Assembly: GCF_018326265.1 (NCBI RefSeq)
Contig: NZ_AP023360.1
Location: 2,843,501-2,907,500 of the forward strand
Length of the DNA stretch: 64,000 nt
Source of the DNA: Catellatospora sp. IY07-71
GTDB taxonomy: Bacteria; Actinomycetota; Actinomycetes; Mycobacteriales; Micromonosporaceae
Reading direction: 5' to 3'
Shown: positions 24,847 to 33,789 of the stretch, piece after piece
Layout of the letters: every line of letters starts with the position of its first letter
Position numbering within the stretch: the stretch's first letter is position 1
Program-made: the position numbers and the translations under genes
Notes under the pieces: generated by a model
Databases searched by the model: none
What the model was told of the DNA's origin: nothing
The model's input: the letters and a program-made list of their open reading frames with translations, nothing else

Positions 24847-26477
24847 CGGCCAGCCTCGCGCTGCTCCTGGAGGAGGGTGCGGAGGGCGGCGCGGTCGAGT
24901 TTGCGGGCGCGGCCGGTGCGGGGGAGGGCGGGGAGCAGCACGATCTCGTCGGGCAGCGCGGCGTGGTCGATGACGTCGGACAGCTCGCGGCGGAGGCGGG
25001 CGGGCAGCGACGCCGGGTCGGCCGACGGGTCGGGCACGACGGCGAGCACGACGCGCTCATCGCCGTGCACCGGGTCGGGCAGCCCGATGAAAGCCGCCTC
25101 GGCGACGCCGGGCAGGGCGGTGACGGCGGGTTCGTAGAGGCCCGGGTACAGGTTGAACGAGCCGCGGATGAGCATGTCCTTCTTGCGGCCGGACAGCACG
25201 ATGCGGCCCTGCTCGTCGAGCCGGGCCAGGTCACCGGTGGGCAGCCAGTCCAGCGGCGGGTCGCCGAGGTAGCCGGAGCAGCGGTTGGGCCCGGCGAGCA
25301 GCAGCTCGCCGTCGTCGCCGAGCCGGACCGCGACGCCGGGCAGCGGCACGCCGACCAGGTCGCCGGGCGCGCCCGACGCGGTGTGGGCGAGCTTCTCGGC
25401 GGCGGTGGCGATCGCGACGGGCAGGATCTCGGTCATCGCGTACACCGACAGCACCTGCGCCTGCGGCGCCGCCGCGACCGCCCGGCGCAGCAGCGGCGCT
25501 GGGGCCGGAGCCGACCCGAGCAGCACGTGCCGCAGGCTGTCCGGCAGCGGGCCCACGTCCAGCACCTCGGCGAGCTGCACCGGCACGGCGTAGGTGTGGG
25601 TCGCGCCGCGTTCGCGCAGCTGGTCGAGGAACACGGCCGGCGTCGCGCCCAGCGGCGGCAAGGACCAGCACGCGCCCGAGATCAGCGTGGGCAGCCCGAG
25701 CATGAGCTGGTCGGTGTGCACCACGTCCCCCGGCCCGAACGGCACCCGCGCGCGCAGCAGCTCCAGCGCCGCCGTCAGCGACGCCTCGGTGTGCACCACC
25801 GCGCGCGGATGTGCCGTGGTGCCCGAGGTGAAGATGACGGCGGCCGGGACGTCCCCGCCGTGGTCGGGGCTTTCCGTTCGCTGCTCGGGCAGCAGGCCGG
25901 GCGCGTCAGGCGCGGAAGAGATGCCGGCGGCGTTCCCGGAGGCACTGCCCCCGGACAGGTGGCACTCGGCGACCGGATCGTCGGCGGGGGAGGCCAGCAG
26001 AGCGCTCAGCGAGAGCGCGCCACCGGGCACACCGGGCAGCCGGCGTCCGGTGTAGACGTGCCGCTGCACGTCCAGCTTGGACAGGTTCGGCAGGAGCAGG
26101 CCGCGGCGGCGGGCGTAGGCGCGCACGGGCGCGAGGCGGCTGGCCGCGTAGAGCAGGGACTCGGCGGCGGACCAGCGCGGGCGGGCCAGCCGCATGCGGG
26201 CGCTGAACATCTCCGGCCCCGCGCCCGGGTCGGCGAAGATCACATGCCCGCCCGCGGCGACCACGGCGACGGCCAGCACCAGCGAGTCCAGCGAGGGCCG
26301 GACGGAGAAGAGCACCCCGTCCCCGGGCGCGAGACCGGCCGCGCGCAGCCCGTCGCGTACCGCCAGCACCCGGCGGCGCAGCTCGCCGTAGCTCAGCCGG
26401 GTGCCGTCACCCGCGATCAGGGCGGTCGCGTCCGGGGTCCGCGCGGCCTGCGCCAGCACCAGTTCGACCAGGCTCAT
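24843..26477 (-). CDS. Acyl-adenylating enzyme (fatty acyl-AMP/CoA ligase)
   Basis: The 544-residue protein is an ANL-superfamily enzyme: phosphate loop VIFTSGTTAHPRAVVHT, the VYAMTEILP motif, WLPTGDLARLDEQGRI and the hinge GRKKDMLIRGSFNLYPGLYEP. The C-terminal PRTGRARKLDR holds the catalytic Lys region. An insertion of about 60 residues precedes the P-loop (RRRGLLLPNLSK ...). It activates a carboxylate as acyl-AMP; the substrate is probably a fatty or beta-hydroxy acid made in this cluster. It overlaps both neighbours by 4 bases. Confidence 0.88.
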   Translation of the reverse strand: MSLVELVLAQAARTPDATALIAGDGTRLSYGELRRRVLAVRDGLRAAGLAPGDGVLFSVRPSLDSLVLAVAVVAAGGHVIFADPGAGPEMFSARMRLARPRWSAAESLLYAASRLAPVRAYARRRGLLLPNLSKLDVQRHVYTGRRLPGVPGGALSLSALLASPADDPVAECHLSGGSASGNAAGISSAPDAPGLLPEQRTESPDHGGDVPAAVIFTSGTTAHPRAVVHTEASLTAALELLRARVPFGPGDVVHTDQLMLGLPTLISGACWSLPPLGATPAVFLDQLRERGATHTYAVPVQLAEVLDVGPLPDSLRHVLLGSAPAPAPLLRRAVAAAPQAQVLSVYAMTEILPVAIATAAEKLAHTASGAPGDLVGVPLPGVAVRLGDDGELLLAGPNRCSGYLGDPPLDWLPTGDLARLDEQGRIVLSGRKKDMLIRGSFNLYPGLYEPAVTALPGVAEAAFIGLPDPVHGDERVVLAVVPDPSADPASLPARLRRELSDVIDHAALPDEIVLLPALPRTGRARKLDRAALRTLLQEQREAGR

Positions 26478-27625
26478 CGCACCACCACCAGCTCCCGGTA
26501 GGTCGGGATCAGCACCCCGCGCGCGGCGGTGCGGCGGACGATCCGCAGTGGCGCGGCGGCCAGCACCGTGCGGGCCACCGCGCGGATCTCGGCCATGGCC
26601 AGCGGGTACCCGATGCAGAAGTGCGGGCCCGCGCCGAACCAGAGCCGCCGCAGCTCCGGCGGCTGCGGCCGGTCCAGGTCGAACGGCCCGTACGCCAGGC
26701 AGCAGTTGTGCGTGGCGAGCAGCACCCGCTCGCCGGGCCGCACCCGCAGCCCGCCGACCACGGCCGGGGCGTGCACGCTGCGCAGCATGACCGGGGTCGG
26801 CGTGCTGACCCGCATCGCCTCGTCGATCGCCGGGTCCAGCAGGTCCGGGTCGGCTGCCACCCGGTCCAGCTGCCCGGCGTCGTGCAGCAGCGCGATCAGC
26901 CGGGGCACGAGCGTGGCCACGGTCTCGGTGCCGGTGAGGAAGAACGCCCCGGCCGCGCCCCGGGCCTCGGCTTCGGACAGCCCGAGCGTGCGCATCCGGC
27001 CCATCACCGTGCTCTCGTCCCCGGAGCGGTAGGCGCGCGCCGCGATGTCGCCGATCGGGTCGAGCACCTCCCGGGCCCGCCGCACCTGCGCGGGGGACAG
27101 CGTGCGGGTACGCAGGCTGACCATCGCCACGATGCGCTCGCCCTGGTGGAACATGTGCCGGTGGGCGGCCTCGCCGTCCGCGTCGAGCCCGATCACCGCA
27201 CAGATCACCGCCCCGGCCAGCACCCGCATCGTGTCGACCAGGTCCACCGGCTCACCCGCGCGCAGCCGGGCGGCGAGCGCGTCCAGCGGCCCGGTCAGCA
27301 CGTCCGCGCACAGGCGCGCGGTGTACGCCGGGGTGAACAGCTCGGTCAGCCGCCCGCGCAGTGCCCGGTGCGCCGGGCCCTCCATGTTGAGCAGCACCGA
27401 CGGGCCGAGGATCGGGGTCCACAGGTCGCCGGACGCGCCGGGCCCGTCCTTGCGGAACGTGTCCCCGTCGAGCAGCACCTCCCGGGCCAGCGTCGCGTCG
27501 TTGACGACCACGCCCAGGCCGGGCACCCGCACGATCGGCCCGCGCCGGGCGAGCAGCCGCAGCAGCGGGTACGCCAGCGGGTGCGCGCGCCGGTAGAGGC
27601 GCCGTTCCCAGACCTCCGGGGTCAA
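26474..27625 (-). CDS. Cytochrome P450, cluster-encoded
   Basis: The 383-residue P450 has an I-helix motif FLTGTETVATL, the ExxR pair in DEAMRVSTP and the heme loop FGAGPHFCIG with ligand Cys337. It has no membrane anchor, as usual for bacterial P450s. The start appears to be TTG at 27625, which overlaps the preceding stop as TTGA; this keeps the chain of 4-base overlaps seen at every junction in the operon. It should hydroxylate or desaturate a cluster intermediate, with electrons from a ferredoxin encoded elsewhere. Confidence 0.87.
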   Translation of the reverse strand: MTPEVWERRLYRRAHPLAYPLLRLLARRGPIVRVPGLGVVVNDATLAREVLLDGDTFRKDGPGASGDLWTPILGPSVLLNMEGPAHRALRGRLTELFTPAYTARLCADVLTGPLDALAARLRAGEPVDLVDTMRVLAGAVICAVIGLDADGEAAHRHMFHQGERIVAMVSLRTRTLSPAQVRRAREVLDPIGDIAARAYRSGDESTVMGRMRTLGLSEAEARGAAGAFFLTGTETVATLVPRLIALLHDAGQLDRVAADPDLLDPAIDEAMRVSTPTPVMLRSVHAPAVVGGLRVRPGERVLLATHNCCLAYGPFDLDRPQPPELRRLWFGAGPHFCIGYPLAMAEIRAVARTVLAAAPLRIVRRTAARGVLIPTYRELVVVR

Positions 27626-28374
27626 CGGATGTCCACCCGGTCCGGGGTGTAGCGGTGGTCGGCGTACCAGGCCAGCGTGCCGACCAGCCCGTACGCGCGC
27701 AGCCGGCGCACCGAGCCGTACACCACCATGTCCCGGCGCAGGCCGAACTCGCCGGTGATCCGGCGCACCCGGTTCACCAGCGCCCGGTCCTCGTGCACGT
27801 CCTCGATCCGGGTGCGCGGGAAACCGCCCGCCGCCTCGTACAGTTCCGCCGTGATCGCCATGTTGCAGCCGGGCATCATCAGGTACGGCCCGACGTACGC
27901 CGCGTCGCGGTTGCCGGGCCGGAACCGGCCGAAGGTCGCCGCCAGCGACACCACCGAGGGCAGCAGCCGCCGCTCCCACCAGCGCAGCGGGAACTCGTCC
28001 GTGCGCGGCCGCAGCGGCCCGCTGAGCATGCGCAGCCCGTCGCCGAACCCGCGCCGCACCGCCGCCGTCCAGCCGGGCACGGGCAGGCAGTCGGCGTCGG
28101 TGCGGGCCAGCAGCGTCGCGCCGTGCGCGATGGCGTATCGCATGCCGGTGTCGGCCGCGCAGCCGGTGCCCTTCTCCGGCTCGCTGATCAGGTGCAGGTC
28201 CAGGTCCGCGGCGTGCGCGCGGGCCGTCTCGGCGGTGCCGTCGGTGCTCGCGTTGTCGACCACGACCAGCGTGAACGCGCGATCGTCCTGCTCGGCGAGG
28301 CGGCGCAGGGTCGCCCCGAGCGACGCCTGCTCGTTGTACGCCGGGATCACGACCCAGAGCGGGTGCCCCATCAC
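27622..28374 (-). CDS. GT2-family glycosyltransferase
   Basis: The 250-residue cytosolic protein begins VVIPAYNEQASLGATLRRLAEQ and has VVVDNASTDGT and the metal-binding RTDADC, standard GT-A features. EDVHEDRALVNRV is the likely catalytic-base region. There are no membrane segments. Its presence in the biosynthetic operon suggests that the product, or a lipid intermediate, is glycosylated. GTG 28374 overlaps the synthase stop (GTGA); an ATG follows immediately. Confidence 0.87.
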   Translation of the reverse strand: MMGHPLWVVIPAYNEQASLGATLRRLAEQDDRAFTLVVVDNASTDGTAETARAHAADLDLHLISEPEKGTGCAADTGMRYAIAHGATLLARTDADCLPVPGWTAAVRRGFGDGLRMLSGPLRPRTDEFPLRWWERRLLPSVVSLAATFGRFRPGNRDAAYVGPYLMMPGCNMAITAELYEAAGGFPRTRIEDVHEDRALVNRVRRITGEFGLRRDMVVYGSVRRLRAYGLVGTLAWYADHRYTPDRVDIR

Positions 28375-29372
28375 AGCTCCGCGAACATGACGCCGACACT
28401 GACCCCGCCGGCCAGCCCGATCAGCGCGACCCGGTCACCCGGCCCGCACCGCCCGTCCTGGATGGCCGTGGCCAGCTGCAACGGCAGCGTCACGCTGGCC
28501 AGGTTGCCGTGCTCGGGCAGGGTGACCACCAGCCGGTCGGCCGGGATGCCCAGCCCCTCCCGCAGCGTCTCCAGGTAGGGCAGCGTCACCTGGTGTACGC
28601 ACACCACCGCGAAGTCCGCCCAGGACAGGCCCACATCGGACAGCATCGCGAGGAACATGCCCGGCCCGGCGCGCAGGAACGCGTCGCGCATCCGGCGCGC
28701 GTCGCCGCTGAAGTAGGTGGCGTCGGGGTCGCGCGGGCGCATCGTGCCACCGGCGGGCAGCGTGCCCAGCTCCCAGGCGGTGGAATCGGCGGCGAAGCGC
28801 CGGTGCAGGATGCCGCCGGTCTCCGCTGCCTCCAGCAGCATCGCCGCGCCGCCGTCGGACAGGGTGTACCCGGCGAACGCGTCGGCGAACTGGGCCCGGT
28901 CACGCACCTGCCAGCGCACCGCGCGGGAGGGCACCTCGCCGGTGCAGACCAGCACCCGCCGGTGCTGGCCGGTGGTGATCAGCGCCTCGGCCAGCTGGAC
29001 CCCGTTGAGGAAGCTGTTGCAGGCGTTCTTCACGTCGAACACCGGGCAGGACGCGCCGAGCTTCGCCGCCACGATGTGCGCGGTCGCGGGCTCGATCAGG
29101 TCCTGCGAGGCCGAGCCGAACACGATCAGATCCACGTCGCGCGCTGACAGGCCCCGGTCGGCCAGCAGCTTCTCCGCGGCCGCGACGGCCAGGTCGGAGG
29201 CCTGCACGTCGTCGTCGGCGTAGTGGCGGTGCCGGATGCCGGTCAGCCGCTCCACGATGTTCGGCAGCGGCCGGAAGCCGTCGCTGCCCGCCACGATCCG
29301 CTGCTCCACCGCGGCGCTGTCCACGCGGCCGGGCGGCAGGTACGCGGCGACCCCGGCGATACGGGCTCTCAT
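28371..29372 (-). CDS. 3-oxoacyl-ACP synthase III-like (OleA-like) thiolase-fold enzyme
   Basis: The 333-residue enzyme has a complete thiolase-fold catalytic triad: Cys118 in VKNACNSFLNG, His260 in CVHQVTLPY and Asn290 in EHGNLASVTLP. DGGAAMLLEA and GLAGGVSVGVMF are typical of KAS III. Such enzymes condense acyl-CoA or acyl-ACP units; OleA members join two long acyl chains head to head. It is the first gene of the operon and probably makes the beta-keto skeleton of the cluster product. It is divergent from the second P450 gene with 68 bases between them. Confidence 0.88.
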   Translation of the reverse strand: MRARIAGVAAYLPPGRVDSAAVEQRIVAGSDGFRPLPNIVERLTGIRHRHYADDDVQASDLAVAAAEKLLADRGLSARDVDLIVFGSASQDLIEPATAHIVAAKLGASCPVFDVKNACNSFLNGVQLAEALITTGQHRRVLVCTGEVPSRAVRWQVRDRAQFADAFAGYTLSDGGAAMLLEAAETGGILHRRFAADSTAWELGTLPAGGTMRPRDPDATYFSGDARRMRDAFLRAGPGMFLAMLSDVGLSWADFAVVCVHQVTLPYLETLREGLGIPADRLVVTLPEHGNLASVTLPLQLATAIQDGRCGPGDRVALIGLAGGVSVGVMFAEL

Positions 29373-29440
29373 CGTTGTCGTCCCCCCAGGTCGTCGGCGG
29401 CGTTCAGCTTGCCCTACCGCCTACCCGCTACGGTGCGGGG

Positions 29441-30661
29441 GTGAATCCTGCTCACCCCTCGGCAGTAATCCCCCGTCCGGCACGAGGTCGGCGCGTCGCG
29501 CGCCGGCACGAGGCGAGGCTACTGCGCGCGGGCAACCCGGCCCTGTTCGCGCTGCTCAGCATCGGGCGGCTGACCGGACCCATCCGGCGGCTGCCGAAGG
29601 TCGGCTGGGTGGTCACCGATCCGGTGCTGTCCCGGCGCATCCTCAACGACGCCAAGCACTTCAGCATGCTCGGCGAGGGCGGCGTCGGCGACCTGTGGGG
29701 GCAGCTGTTCGGGCCGGAGATGGCCGCGTTCTTCGGCGGCTCCCGGCATGCCGAGCTGCGTACGCTGGGCCGCGACCTGTTCACCGAGGACAGCGCACGG
29801 GCGCTGGTGGACCGGGCGCAGGGGCCGCACCACGCCCGGCTGCGGGCGCGGCTGGCCGCGGGGGAGACCGTGGACCTGGCCGAGCTGGTGCGGACCACGT
29901 CCGCGTACACCGTCGCCGACCTGCTCGGCATCGAGCTGGCCGACGACGCGGCGGCGCGGGCGCTGTTCGACTCCGCCGAGCGGCTGGCGGCGCTCGCGCT
30001 GGGCACCCAGACCTCGACCGCGCTGCCCGCCGAGACGATCGAGCGGGCGAAGGGCCTGGTCACCGAGATCACCGGCGGGGTGGCGGAGGCCTACCGCACC
30101 GGTGGGCCGGACACGATCCTGGGCCGGTGCCGGGGCGTCGGCATCAGCGAGGAGCTGGCCCGGGGCCTGGCCACGCTGCTCGCCATCGCGGGCACCGAGA
30201 CCGGCGCGTCGTCGCTGACCCGCACCGTCGCCCTGCTGCACGACACCGGACAGCAGCACGCGCTGCTCGCCGACCGGTCGCTGCTGCCCGGCGCGGTGCG
30301 CGAGGGGCTGCGGGTGACCACCCCCGCACCGGTCATCGGGCGGCACATCGCCGCCGACGCCGAGGTGGGCGGGCGGACGCTGCGCAAGGACGGGCGGGTG
30401 ATGATGCTGACGTACGTCGCCGACAACGCGGCCGGGCCGTTCGACGTGACCCGCGAGTACGTGCCGGAGACCCGCCAGCTGTGGTTCGGTGCGGGCCGGC
30501 ACCTGTGCCTGGGCGCGGCGGTGGCCCGGGTGCAGCTCACCCGGCTGCTGGAGACGCTGCTCGCCGACGGCCGGCCGTGGCAGGTCGTGTCGCGGCGGCC
30601 CGCGCGGCGGGTGCTGGTGCCGACGTACGCCTCGCTGCTCGTCCGCTCGGCCGACCATTAA
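29441..30661 (+). CDS. Second cytochrome P450, divergent from the operon
   Basis: The 406-residue P450 has AIAGTETGASSL (I-helix), ExxR in REGLRVTTP and the heme loop FGAGRHLCLG with Cys356. It shares several phrases with the P450 at 26474 (VLVPTYASL versus VLIPTYREL at the C-terminus, RQLWFGAG), so the two are probably related paralogues. A TACGGT box 6 bases before GTG 29441 marks a leaderless start; the open frame extends 66 bases upstream but without a ribosome site. It is likely part of the same pathway as the divergent operon. Confidence 0.86.
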   Translation: MNPAHPSAVIPRPARGRRVARRHEARLLRAGNPALFALLSIGRLTGPIRRLPKVGWVVTDPVLSRRILNDAKHFSMLGEGGVGDLWGQLFGPEMAAFFGGSRHAELRTLGRDLFTEDSARALVDRAQGPHHARLRARLAAGETVDLAELVRTTSAYTVADLLGIELADDAAARALFDSAERLAALALGTQTSTALPAETIERAKGLVTEITGGVAEAYRTGGPDTILGRCRGVGISEELARGLATLLAIAGTETGASSLTRTVALLHDTGQQHALLADRSLLPGAVREGLRVTTPAPVIGRHIAADAEVGGRTLRKDGRVMMLTYVADNAAGPFDVTREYVPETRQLWFGAGRHLCLGAAVARVQLTRLLETLLADGRPWQVVSRRPARRVLVPTYASLLVRSADH

Positions 30662-30752
30662 TGATCGAAAGTTGATCCATTCGGGCCGACGCGGCGCGTG
30701 ATCATGCGTCAGGCTGCGGACTGCTGTCTCGAGAGACCGGAGTCCCCAAGCC

Positions 30753-31274
30753 ATGCGCCGCTTCACCCTGCCCCTCGCCCTCACCGCCGTCCTCTTCGCC
30801 GCCGCCGCGTGCGGCACCCCGGCCGACACCACCGAGGCCCAGGCGACGCCCAGCGCGGCCGCCGCTGCGACCTCGGCCGCCCCCGCCCCGAGCCCGTCCC
30901 CGACCGGCTCCAAGTACCAGGTCGTCTGCGACGGCCTCAAGACGCAGGTCCTCGAGGTGTTCACCGTGTCGGGCGCCTACGACGGCCTCGTCAAGGGCGT
31001 CTACCAGGGCGGCGACGCGGGCAAGAAGGCCGCGCTCGCCGAGCTGAAGAAGGCGCTGACGGACTACCGCGACGCCCTCGCCGCCATCGTCGACGGCACC
31101 ACCGACGACACCCTCGGCAAGGCGGCGAAGGCCGACGTCGCCAAGGTGAACGGCTGGCTCGCCGACCTCAAGGCGGCCGGCACCGACTACGACGGCAAGG
31201 CCGCCAAGTCGGCCGGGAAGATCCTCACGGGTGTGCTCGGCGGCAGCGCGGTCCTCGGCCTCTGCAAGGCCTGA
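30753..31274 (+). CDS. Small lipoprotein of unknown function
   Basis: The 173-residue protein has a lipoprotein signal peptide (AAAC, acylated Cys20), a low-complexity Ala/Pro/Ser/Thr linker to about residue 52, and then a mostly helical domain with two Cys (VVCDGL and GLCKA) that could form a disulfide outside the cell. I do not recognise a family. A perfect terminator hairpin follows. Confidence 0.75.
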   Translation: MRRFTLPLALTAVLFAAAACGTPADTTEAQATPSAAAAATSAAPAPSPSPTGSKYQVVCDGLKTQVLEVFTVSGAYDGLVKGVYQGGDAGKKAALAELKKALTDYRDALAAIVDGTTDDTLGKAAKADVAKVNGWLADLKAAGTDYDGKAAKSAGKILTGVLGGSAVLGLCKA

Positions 31275-31282
31275 GCTGACCG

Positions 31283-31320
31283 GGTGTACGGCTGCCAGGA
31301 AGACCTGGCGGCCGTACACC
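31283..31320. terminator. Bidirectional terminator hairpin
   Basis: GGTGTACGGC (31283-31292) pairs with GCCGTACACC (31311-31320), and GCCAGG with CCTGGC inside it, around a 4-base loop. It lies between two convergent genes. Confidence 0.8.
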
Positions 31321-31347
31321 GCATGTGCGAGCCGGTGCCAGGTGTGG

Positions 31348-31908
31348 CTACTGCTTCAGGTCGAGGAGCATGGCGTCGTAGGTGGGCGCATCGGCGAACG
31401 GCTTCAGATCCCCGATCTTGTACCAGCCCCATGACCGATAGGCGGTGACGGCCGCGACGTTCTGCGGTTGTACGAGAAGCGTTGCCCGCTCCTCCGGCCG
31501 CGTCTGCATGAGCCTGTCGTGTAGCGATCGCGCGAAGCCGTGTCGCCGCCACGCGTGGCGAACCATGATGTAGGTGAGCGCGAAGGTCCGGTGGCCGTCC
31601 TCGGCGACCAGTTCCGGCGCGACGTCGGTCAGCAGCCCGCCCCACCAGCGTGACCCTTCGGGCAGCGGGTAGCCGAGCGCGTATCCGACCAGTCCGACGC
31701 CGTCCAGGTGACCCATCGTGAGGGCGAATCCCTCGCGTTGCCCGTAGGCCAAGAGCCGCTCCCAGTGGCGATCCTCGGTGAAGAACGGGCTTCCGATCTT
31801 GTCGGCGTAGGCGTCGCGGTAGACATCCAGCAGGTCCTCGCGGTGGGCATGCATCTCTGCGGCGCCGAGCGCCGTTGTCTCCAGAACAGGCACAGCTTCC
31901 CCGATCAT
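31348..31908 (-). CDS. GNAT-like N-acetyltransferase
   Basis: The 186-residue protein shows a GNAT fold, with VEDGHRTFALTYIMVR, RRHGFARSLHDRLM (acetyl-CoA loop region) and NVAAVTAYRSWGWYKIGDL near the C-terminus. The substrate is unknown. Its ATG overlaps the stop of the upstream, frameshifted regulator gene (ATGA at 31905-31908), so it was once co-translated with that gene. Confidence 0.75.
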   Translation of the reverse strand: MIGEAVPVLETTALGAAEMHAHREDLLDVYRDAYADKIGSPFFTEDRHWERLLAYGQREGFALTMGHLDGVGLVGYALGYPLPEGSRWWGGLLTDVAPELVAEDGHRTFALTYIMVRHAWRRHGFARSLHDRLMQTRPEERATLLVQPQNVAAVTAYRSWGWYKIGDLKPFADAPTYDAMLLDLKQ

Positions 31909-33138
31909 CGTTGGGCGGAGTAGCGAGTGAGGAAGCGCTCGACGGGTGATCTGGTGCGGTGCAGCGCAAGGTCACCCGCTGCGGAGGCCAGTTCGACGTT
32001 GACGACGTGGCTGACGACTTCGCCACTCAAGTCATCCAACGCGTCGTTCGCGCTCTGAGCCGCCTCGTCGACCTCCCCGAGATGGAGACGAACCTTCGCA
32101 AGCCGTGCGCGATACAGGGCCCTGTTCCGCGCGAAGGCGTCGCCGTGTGCCGCTACTGCCCGTGAGCAGGGTCTCGGCACGGCGCATGTCGCCGAGCCGC
32201 ATCGCCGCGGTGCCCTCGATGCCGTCGAGTTCCTCAGGGCTGATGAAGGAACACCAGTAGCCGTGCTCGTCATCGCCTGCATGGTCCAGCATCGTGCGTG
32301 CCCGGGACATGGCGCTGCGCGACTCGGCGCGCTCCCCGGACGAGGCGTAGGCGGTAGCCCGGCGAATCTGGGGGACGATGGCCATCTTCCCGAACGCGAT
32401 GCGCTCGGCGGCCTCCGCATAGCGAACCGCCTGGCGCGGCATCCCCAGAAAAGTGCTCTGAAAGGCCAGATTGACCAGGGCGTGCACCTCAATGCTGGGG
32501 TCCGTCGTCTGACGTGCGAGCGACAGGGCCTCGTTGTAGCAGGACCGAGCCGCGTCATGATTTCCGCCGTCGAAGGCGAGCCATCCGGCGCACATCTGAG
32601 CACGGCCGATGGCGGCCAGCAGCGCCGCTTCGACCTCATCCGTGTAGGTGCCCTGTTCAAGTAGGTGGTAACCCTCTCGGGCGACTCCCGAAGCGGCTTG
32701 CCACAGGTTGGCCCCGCCGTGTTGATGGCCGAGCGCTCGCAGGCGAGCGACCGCGCGGTCAAGCGGTTCTACGTCGGAACCGCCGACTCTGCCGACACGT
32801 ATCGTGCAGTCCCGCATACCGCTGAGGCTGGCGACCGCTGCGGCAACGCCAGTGGCTACAAATTCCCTGCGCCTCACAGGGTCCGAGGTTACTGCCGTGG
32901 CCGCCGTGGCTGCGCGCTGAACGTGGGCGATGGCGATCAGTTCGCCGTCGGCTTCGAGTGCGATGTCGACAGCCGCCGCGAGCAGTTCGGTGGGTCGCCG
33001 CCGGCCGTTCTCAGCTCTCGAAAGATGTGTGAAGTCCACGTGCGCAAGCTCGCTGAGCTGCCGTAACGACAGCCCTCGGGCCAGCCGCCGCCGGCGCAGT
33101 TCGGAGCCGAATGTCGTATCGCCCATGCCCGTCCCCAT
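31905..33138 (-). pseudogene. XRE-family regulator with TPR-like domain, broken by a one-base frameshift
   Basis: The first 326 codons encode an XRE helix-turn-helix (SELRRRRLARGLSLRQLSELAHVDFTHLSRAENGRR, residues about 13-48) and a TPR-like helical domain. At 32158-32163 the frame is lost: restoring one C after ACG gives LLTRAVAAHGDAFARNRALYRARLAKVRLHLGEVDEAAQ and continues to a stop that overlaps the GNAT start. As it stands the protein ends in a basic, non-homologous 40-residue tail (about 368 residues in all). This may be a real mutation or a sequencing error. The family resembles regulators paired with small divergent genes in actinobacteria. Confidence 0.75.
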
Positions 33139-33154
33139 CGATGTAAACCGGAAT

Positions 33155-33184
33155 GTTGTCAGTCATCCGAGAGCAACTGACAAC
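33155..33184. promoter_or_regulatory. Inverted repeat between XRE gene and small divergent genes
   Basis: GTTGTCAGT (33155-33163) and ACTGACAAC (33176-33184) are perfect 9-base arms with a 12-base spacer, 17 bases upstream of the XRE start. It is a candidate operator for the XRE regulator. Confidence 0.5.
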
Positions 33185-33304
33185 ACCTGTTATGCGCGTA
33201 GCCGCTGCTACACGCTGGGTACAGGCGCGGGCCGGGAGCGCATGCGAAGTCCTTCCGGCTCGTGCCACTCAGCAGGCTAACCCGCATGGGGGAGGGGATC
33301 AACG

Positions 33305-33517
33305 ATGGTCACTGACATGGCTGTCCGCGTCATCGGCCTCGGCTCGGCGATCACGGCAGCCGAAAGCCTCGCGGCGATACACGTCGTCGCCGAGGACGGT
33401 CGTTGCGCCTGGTGCTGGGACGAGTTCGGCATCTGGACGCCGCACCCGTGCACCGCTCGCCAATGGGCGGATCGGGCGCGCGCGACCGTCGAGCGCACCG
33501 GAAGGGCTGACACGTGA
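33305..33517 (+). CDS. Small Cys-containing protein of unknown function
   Basis: The 70-residue protein contains CAWCWDEFGIWTPHPC, with a CxxC pair and further Cys/His that could bind zinc. I do not recognise a family. The GGAGGGGATC about 10 bases before ATG 33305 is a good ribosome site. It is divergent from the XRE gene and its stop overlaps the next start by 4 bases. Confidence 0.65.
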   Translation: MVTDMAVRVIGLGSAITAAESLAAIHVVAEDGRCAWCWDEFGIWTPHPCTARQWADRARATVERTGRADT

Positions 33518-33738
33518 GCGTTGCGACGGCAGCGCGTGGTGCGGTCCGACTGCCGGACTCGGCCGAGGAGGCACAGTTGCTGATCGACCAGCACCTGGTT
33601 TCCGTGCCTTACACGGGTCGGTGCCTCAGTTGCGGCGAGCCTGCTCCATGCCGCTCGCGTGAGCTGGCGCATGCTGCGTTCCGCCGACTGGGAAAACTGC
33701 CCCGGCGCATGAGAAGACTCCCGGACGCCGTCCGGTAG
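33514..33738 (+). CDS. Small Cys-containing protein of unknown function
   Basis: The 74-residue protein has RCLSCGEPAPCRSRELAHAAF, a second possible zinc-ribbon-like cluster, and a basic C-terminus (LPRRMRRLPDAVR). It starts with GTG overlapping the preceding stop (GTGA). The pair with the gene at 33305 probably forms a small operon linked to the divergent XRE regulator. Confidence 0.65.
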   Translation: MSVATAARGAVRLPDSAEEAQLLIDQHLVSVPYTGRCLSCGEPAPCRSRELAHAAFRRLGKLPRRMRRLPDAVR

Positions 33739-33740
33739 AC

Positions 33741-33768
33741 GGGGCGGCGGATCGCACCCCGCCGCCCC
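33741..33768 (+). terminator. Terminator hairpin after the small Cys-rich gene pair
   Basis: GGGGCGGCGG (33741-33750) pairs with CCGCCGCCCC (33759-33768) around 8 bases. A CCACC run (33764-33782) follows. Confidence 0.65.
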
Positions 33769-33789
33769 ACCCCACCCCACCCCTGAAGC

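Noticed and set aside
24843-29372. Assignment of the biosynthetic operon as a standard OleABCD hydrocarbon pathway
   Set aside because: No OleB-like alpha/beta-hydrolase is present, and the ligase ends in a GRKKDMLIRG-type hinge that looks like an ordinary acyl-CoA/acyl-AMP ligase rather than the OleC type I remember.
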